The translations under genes were made by a program, and so were the position numbers. DNA of 64,000 bases, taken from NCBI GenBank assembly GCA_009733575.1, contig ML769700.1, positions 1 through 64,000 of the forward strand. The letters run 5' to 3'. This document shows positions 59,260 to 64,000 of this stretch, in pieces; within the stretch, counting starts at the first letter, position 1; every line of letters begins with the position of its first letter. This stretch comes from Gymnopus androsaceus JB14. Taxonomy: Eukaryota > Basidiomycota > Agaricomycetes > Agaricales > Omphalotaceae. Below the pieces are notes generated by a model, which did no database searches, was not told the origin of the DNA, and saw nothing but the letters and a program-made list of their open reading frames with translations.

Positions 59260-61760
59260 TATTTTAGGCTCAGTCTAAAGGCTCAGACTTCTCTTCTGTC
59301 ATATCTCTCTGGTGTGATGCTACAAACAGTGAAGCTGCTAAATCCTCCAAGGACTTGTACTTCACTGCAATCTTGTGGACCAAATTGATGTGTCTTGCAT
59401 ATTTGAATGCGGCCAAACTAAAGCTCAAGATCAACTATTTCCTCCTCAAATTGTGAACAAGAAGGAAAAACCCAAAGATTTGGTTATCTTGGATTTGTTT
59501 CTTAAAGGCCCAGATAGCATTTCAGCAACAGCCCATGCTTTAATCCTTGATCTAGGTCCATTGAAACTACTGGTATGCTCAATAAATACCAGCTTTTGTG
59601 CTCTTGTATCAATATGTTATCCTTTCTTTCTTCAGTTTGCATTTCTCACTCACTGCAATTTGAATCTTGATTCGCGTGAGCAATGGGAAAAGTCTATCTG
59701 TGTTCTAACCAAAGTGGTATGAGTATCTTCTTTACTAGTTGAGTATGTTCTCCACTCATTTATTGAACAGCAATGCCACTTCAGCATTGGACTGGCATTT
59801 GAATTCAGATTGCACTTCCTTGCATTTATCTCTATTGATCTCATATTCCAGGTGTCAGCAACTAGTTCCCCACAACACAAGGTACCAGGCGTCACGACTT
59901 CTGACTTAGGCAAAGACAAGAACGATGAGGAAAAGAGAAGAAGATGATATTGAGAACTAGGAGATATTGATGAGATTGAAGCTAAGGACTATGCTACAGC
60001 TACAACTACTATATATACTACTGTACAAGCCCTAGACCCAGAACCCTATGCCCTGTACATACTGTAACAATGCATGAAACTATGAAGTACAACAGTATCA
60101 TTGTCTGTAAGTAATAAGTGATCATACATGTGTATCCAGTACCGAATGCAGCATCCTAGCATGAGGTGTGATCAAAGTGATCGAAGGATGATCGGATGAT
60201 CAAAACCTATGATCAAGGATCAAACAATCATACAAGATTGTACATGTGTCCGATGAACTATAAAGAATGAAACATGAGTAAACAACACAGCCACGTGCTT
60301 AAACGAGTGTGCGCTTAAGTAAGCACCAAGATATACAAAGACAAATAGAAGAAACAGATAAGTAATAGTCCATGTGGCATGAGATAAGATAAAGTGTTTG
60401 TAACACCAGGTGAGCTTTAGTTACTTTTTTGATTTAAATTTGTAAAGAGGTTCAGTGACTGTAGCCTGTCTGGTATTATAGTATTGATCCTCCTCCATTC
60501 AAAACCACTATTCCCAATCTGTTCTTTCAATTCACGGAGTTTCTGGACATGGTAGCTTCAGAGTTAAGTGAAATTCTGGATTCTAATTGCAGCAAGGGTA
60601 CAAAACTTGCAATCAAAGCAGTACAAGACTTGAAAAGTTTTCATGGTGCTGGTGCATATACATTGATTGAGCTTTTTGGGATGGCAGGTACATTGATCAT
60701 TAATATATTATTTTTTGAGAAGCTAAGCATAGTTCTATGGTGAAGGGATTTCACCGTTTCTGACTGCGTTAGAGGTCTTCACATCTCCCTCATGTACTGC
60801 ACATCTAGTTGAAGCATACTGGTGCTACTGCAAGACTACTTATTCAGATGATCTCTGGTTAGTTAGCAAGATTCTTTCCCTATGCCTGAAACTTGATATG
60901 TATTGGTCTCTAACTTCAGGAAACTCATTCACCCTGCAATTCACAATGGGATCCTAGCTCCAACTCAAGATCAGTGCTTACAGTATTGTAACTGGCTGAT
61001 GGTGTATGCAAAGGACAAAGTATACTGCACACCTAGAGAGGCTATGCTGATTGATAATTATATGTTACCTTCTTCAAATCTCATCTTGTACCAGCGACTT
61101 ATCAACATTTCAGGCCACATTAGTAGATATTGAACAAGACATTTCTGTAGCCTATGCTTGTGGTGACCAGTCATGTGCACTTTATGATATGTTTGAACCA
61201 AATTGTATCCACGCTGCATTGGAGTGTATGGAGATCAATCTTGGACATCTTATCTTTATGCAGCTGCAATGGGAGAGTCTTAGTGGTATGAAGACATTAC
61301 TATCTTTGGGTAGTATTCTTCTTAGATTTTTTTCATTTTCTAATATCCTGCAGGACTTCTTGACTCCGCAACATTCCTTTGTGATTCTCACTTCTATGGA
61401 ACATTGTTTTTTGAAGATAAGGCAAAGAAGGAAAGAACGATGTACTACTACCATCCTTATAAGGGTATGTCATATTGGTCTATTACTTCCACCTTTCCAC
61501 CTAATCTTTTCTGCAACAGGCAACATGCCAAGTATATTTTTACACTTCTTCAGGAATCTACTTTTCTTGTGTTTAGTACAGAATATGCAAAATATAAGAC
61601 TTGACTTGAAGCTGTGGAAGCAATGGCATGCAGTAGCTTTACTCAGCAGTGGAAAATAGCCCACTTGCTAAAGGCATCTGGAGAATCAGCTTCAACCACG
61701 CTTGATGAAACAAGTGCACAGATATGCAAAGAAGTCCATACATCCCATTTCTAGCGCTGG
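59260..61760 (+). pseudogene. Unidentified multi-exon gene, interrupted by an LTR and one in-frame TGA
   Basis: Coding-like segments lie on the plus strand at about 59278-59370, 59375-59570, 60549-60690, 60747-60855, 60920-61110, 61113-61287, 61353-61465 and 61518-61755, with plausible short introns between several of them. They encode Trp/Tyr/Cys-containing, non-repetitive sequence (for example E-A-Y-W-C-Y-C-K, L-C-D-S-H-F-Y-G-T-L-F-F-E-D and E-Y-A-K-Y-K-T). A TGA follows K-Y-K-T, and the LTR at 59853-60405 splits the gene. I do not recognise the family. It could be a transposon-encoded protein or a lineage-specific gene. Confidence 0.35.
59853..60405 (+). mobile_element. Solo LTR, 553 bp, with target duplication CCAGG
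   Basis: It starts TGTCAGCAACTAG and ends GTTTGTAACA. CCAGG flanks both ends (59848-59852 and 60406-60410). It is the same family as 4520-5080 and 3503-3958. The insertion separates coding-like segments of the unidentified gene around it. Confidence 0.9.
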
Positions 61761-61829
61761 ATTGTTACAAACTCACTTTAATCATGATTATTTTATTTTG
61801 TGTACAGAAAAATACTGGTTATGCCAAGT

Positions 61830-62270
61830 GAGAAGTCTGAGCCCTGTGTCTCCCTTTGTCTCAAGTCAGATTATTTTTCCTGCTACACCTTGCTAAAGAT
61901 CATGGGAACTTTCTGATCACTTACAACTTAGCTCGAAGAATTTTTATTGTATCACAACACATACTGGACATATTCACATAAGATTGTAGATACACCCTCT
62001 ATATGACCTCTAGAGCATGTTTTGCATAGCTAGCTAGCTTAGTGGTAGAGCCCTGTGCCTCGAGTCAGATTATTTTCACTGCTATGCTGTGCTAAAGTCC
62101 GTGGGAACTTTATGATCACTTACAACTTAGCTCAAAGAATTTCTATTGTATCACAACACATACTGGACATATTCACAGAAGATTATAGATACACCCTTGG
62201 TATGACCTCTAGAACACATTTTGCATGGCTAGCTAGCTTAGCAGTAGAGCCCTGTACTGGAGATTAAAAC
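61830..62270. repeat. Tandem duplication of about 200 bp with a tRNA-like box A
   Basis: The block with CAGATTATTTT, GGGAACTTT, TGATCACTTACAACTTAGCTC and ACACATACTGGACATATTCAC occurs twice, at about 61840-62050 and 62050-62260. Each copy is followed or preceded by TAGCTAGCTTAG(T/C)(G/A)GTAGAGCC, which resembles a tRNA box A (TRGCNNAGY). A proper box B is not clear. Confidence 0.55.
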
Positions 62271-62961
62271 TGACACTGGTGTTGTACAGAAAAATTTATG
62301 TTTAAGACCAGGAATATTCTTCATTTATGACCAGGATGAACTTTGTCTAACAACAGGAACAAACTTTGTCTAATAACGGGAACAAACTTTGTCTAACAAT
62401 GGGAAATTTTGTATTTGACCAGGGTTTATTTTTGTGCAGATTGAACAGCATAAGGGAGAAGCTCAAAGTCCCCAAGGAAAGTATGTGCTACAATGGCTAA
62501 TTCTCAGTTAAATCTGAATGAGGAAATGATGATTGAAGTTCTTGGTTTTATTCACTCTTGATTGGTACTTATTCATTTACTAGTTTCTGATATCCCTCAG
62601 ACTTCAGTATCTAGTAGTTTTGTATGTAAAAAGGTCAATTTTTGTGAACCACATAGTTACCGGTATCCTGGCCATAACAGTTTGAACAGTAATACTCAAT
62701 AATCCAAAATGGAGGGATCCGGTTCACAAACCAAATGTATTATACTTTTCTATATATGATGCAAAATTTTTCATAAAGTTTCCAGTCAATTTCTATGAAT
62801 GCCACAGAACTTATTCCAATCTTAAGTATCACGCATATGGGTACTTAAGTGCCCATCGCACAAGATAAGAGATAAGATGTACCTGCCTATTTTAGCCTCC
62901 CCTTCTTTTATTTTACTTAATTTAATTTACTCCACAGGTACCCATATCGAGCCAAAACAGC
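62271..62961. repeat. Short 21-bp tandem repeats and otherwise empty sequence
   Basis: AACAGGAACAAACTTTGTCTA-type units are repeated about four times at 62325-62400. No coding frame is supportable in the remainder. Confidence 0.5.
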
Positions 62962-63080
62962 TAGGTTCGGAGCAAGCCCTTCGCTTGCGTGTTGCCTCTG
63001 TCTACTGCATGTGGAACTTACCGGCAAGATGGCTAATGACACCGTCACCGGGCCGGAGCAAGGGCTTGCTCTGAACCTAA
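62962..63080. mobile_element. 119-bp MITE with 20-bp TIRs and 8-bp target duplication AAAACAGC
   Basis: TAGGTTCGGAGCAAGCCCTT at 62962-62981 is the near-exact reverse complement of 63060-63079 (one mismatch). AAAACAGC lies directly before (62954-62961) and after (63081-63088) the element. The 8-bp duplication fits hAT-like transposition. Confidence 0.85.
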
Positions 63081-63186
63081 AAAACAGCTACTTCATGTCT
63101 CAAATGTATTCTAATCGTTGTTGCTCCAGGACAAAAAGCTCAGTCTGACCTTGTAAGTGTGATGTATATAGTCAATGTGCCAAACT

Positions 63187-63318
63187 ATGTCCACCAATAT
63201 TATTAACATCTGGTGTTTAACCCCAAGCAACCTTGGTACTGGAAAACAATTTGACGATCACAGAAGACAGACATACAATATGTACTTACCTATAATTCAC
63301 AATTAGATGGTTCTCCGT
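63187..63318 (-). pseudogene. 132-bp duplicate of the ATG12 3' end
   Basis: It matches 32648-32779 over its full length with about three substitutions. It includes the last ATG12 exon (V-A-W-G and stop), the preceding intron, and the 3' end of exon 4, but no other ATG12 exon. It cannot encode a product. Confidence 0.92.
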
Positions 63319-63550
63319 TGAGATAGGCCGAGGCAGCCCAAGGCTGCTGAGATGCTAGGCAAGCTGCCAAAGATGCTCGGATAAGCTGAGATGAAACTAT
63401 GTATGACAGGAACTCCTCGAATATGACTACATGTGACTACATGAGGGCAGGCTAGGCCTAGACCCCCTACTCCATGTGCCCCCACTAAAAAATGCGCGGC
63501 GTCCTCGTTGCGCTGGCTATAACAAAAGTGAAACAAATGAAAGCAAAACT

Positions 63551-63963
63551 GAGGAAGCATCAACCAAACCTATGAACCCAGCCCAAACTCTCCAAAGCCT
63601 TCGCAAGCTCAGAAAGATGAGGATCACGTCTCCAATCCAATGATCCACCAGTACCCTGACCACCAGGATGCCTTGACCACTGAGCAGCAGGAGGAAATCT
63701 TGAAGAGCAACATTGATGCATTGGCCTGCATGAGTTGGAATGACTTCTGTATGTAGAATTATATGGATTTTGTGACAAACAGCGGCGGAATCAATTATTG
63801 TGTGAGTGGCATTGAAGACTGCCAAACAGATGCAAAGAGTTCGAACGTAAGGCTGATAGGTTGCGAGGACCTCGCTCTGGATGTGACAGTGCTGAAACAG
63901 GAATCAGAATGGAGGTTACCTCATCTGCCCAGTCAGTTCGCGAACTGGCAACAATGGCATTAG
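63551..63963 (+). pseudogene. Gag-like or structural TE ORF fragment, one in-frame TAG
   Basis: One plus-strand frame is open from about 63551 to the stop at 63961, apart from a TAG at about 63754-63756. It has Pro/Ser/Gln-rich sequence, then T-T-E-Q-Q-E-E-I-L-K, then W-N-D-F-C. The composition is reminiscent of small LTR-element Gag proteins. The family is not recognised and no zinc knuckle is present; the window ends shortly after. Confidence 0.3.
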
Positions 63964-64000
63964 ACAGAGGTGTTTCAAATTCTGGCTTGGTTCCAGTCGC

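Noticed and set aside
63480..63830. Minus-strand ORFs near the window end
   Set aside because: Short, no motif, and opposite a better plus-strand frame.

Overview
The window reads as nuclear DNA of a filamentous basidiomycete, most likely an agaricomycete. Genes are split by many 45-65 bp GT-AG introns. The protein families are typical of that group: a NACHT-ankyrin NLR-like protein, an SH3-SAM-PH polarity protein, a 7TM membrane protein, CYP7-like P450s and DIRS tyrosine-recombinase retroelements. The sequence is TE-rich, and one scaffold gap of 25 N lies at 36402-36426. I cannot name the genus.

Region by region. 1-5.4 kb is a retrotransposon nest: a gag gene with six in-frame stops, a 1.4 kb solo LTR with perfect target duplications, and a coiled-coil gene cut by a second LTR family. 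6.2-9.0 kb holds an intact seven-exon NLR-like gene (minus strand) with seven near-identical ankyrin repeats. 9.0-11.1 kb has three inverted-repeat elements around a decayed acidic ORF. 13-34 kb is the gene-rich core: CUL1, tRNA-Leu(UAA), a LINE remnant, an omega-class GST with a 4-nt microexon, an unassigned protein, an alpha/beta hydrolase, a Boi-type SH3-SAM-PH protein, a WG-repeat protein and ATG12. 34-39.5 kb holds a secreted HD-domain protein, a Copia remnant, the gap, and a DIRS-like RT-RNase H plus tyrosine recombinase. 39.5-43 kb has an oligopeptide-transporter remnant and an F-box-like pseudogene, part of which is duplicated beside ATG12. 43.7-53.2 kb contains a P450, a 7TM gene next to nested MITEs, and an Erg26/3-beta-HSD-like dehydrogenase. 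53-64 kb is again repeat-dominated: a hAT-type MITE inside a Copia LTR, minisatellites, an unidentified multi-exon gene interrupted by an LTR, a 119 bp MITE and a 132 bp copy of the end of ATG12.

The housekeeping genes are independent functions (SCF ubiquitin ligase scaffold, autophagy conjugation, polarised growth, detoxification, sterol-type metabolism), not an operon or a clear biosynthetic cluster. The most interesting items are the NLR, whose ankyrin repeats vary at the surface positions known to bind targets, and the WG-rich protein at 29.5-31.7 kb, which could be an Argonaute-hook protein. Several conserved genes carry isolated small frame breaks, so either assembly indels or local decay must be considered before they are called functional or dead. 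Splice sites were placed by eye from frame continuity and family knowledge.
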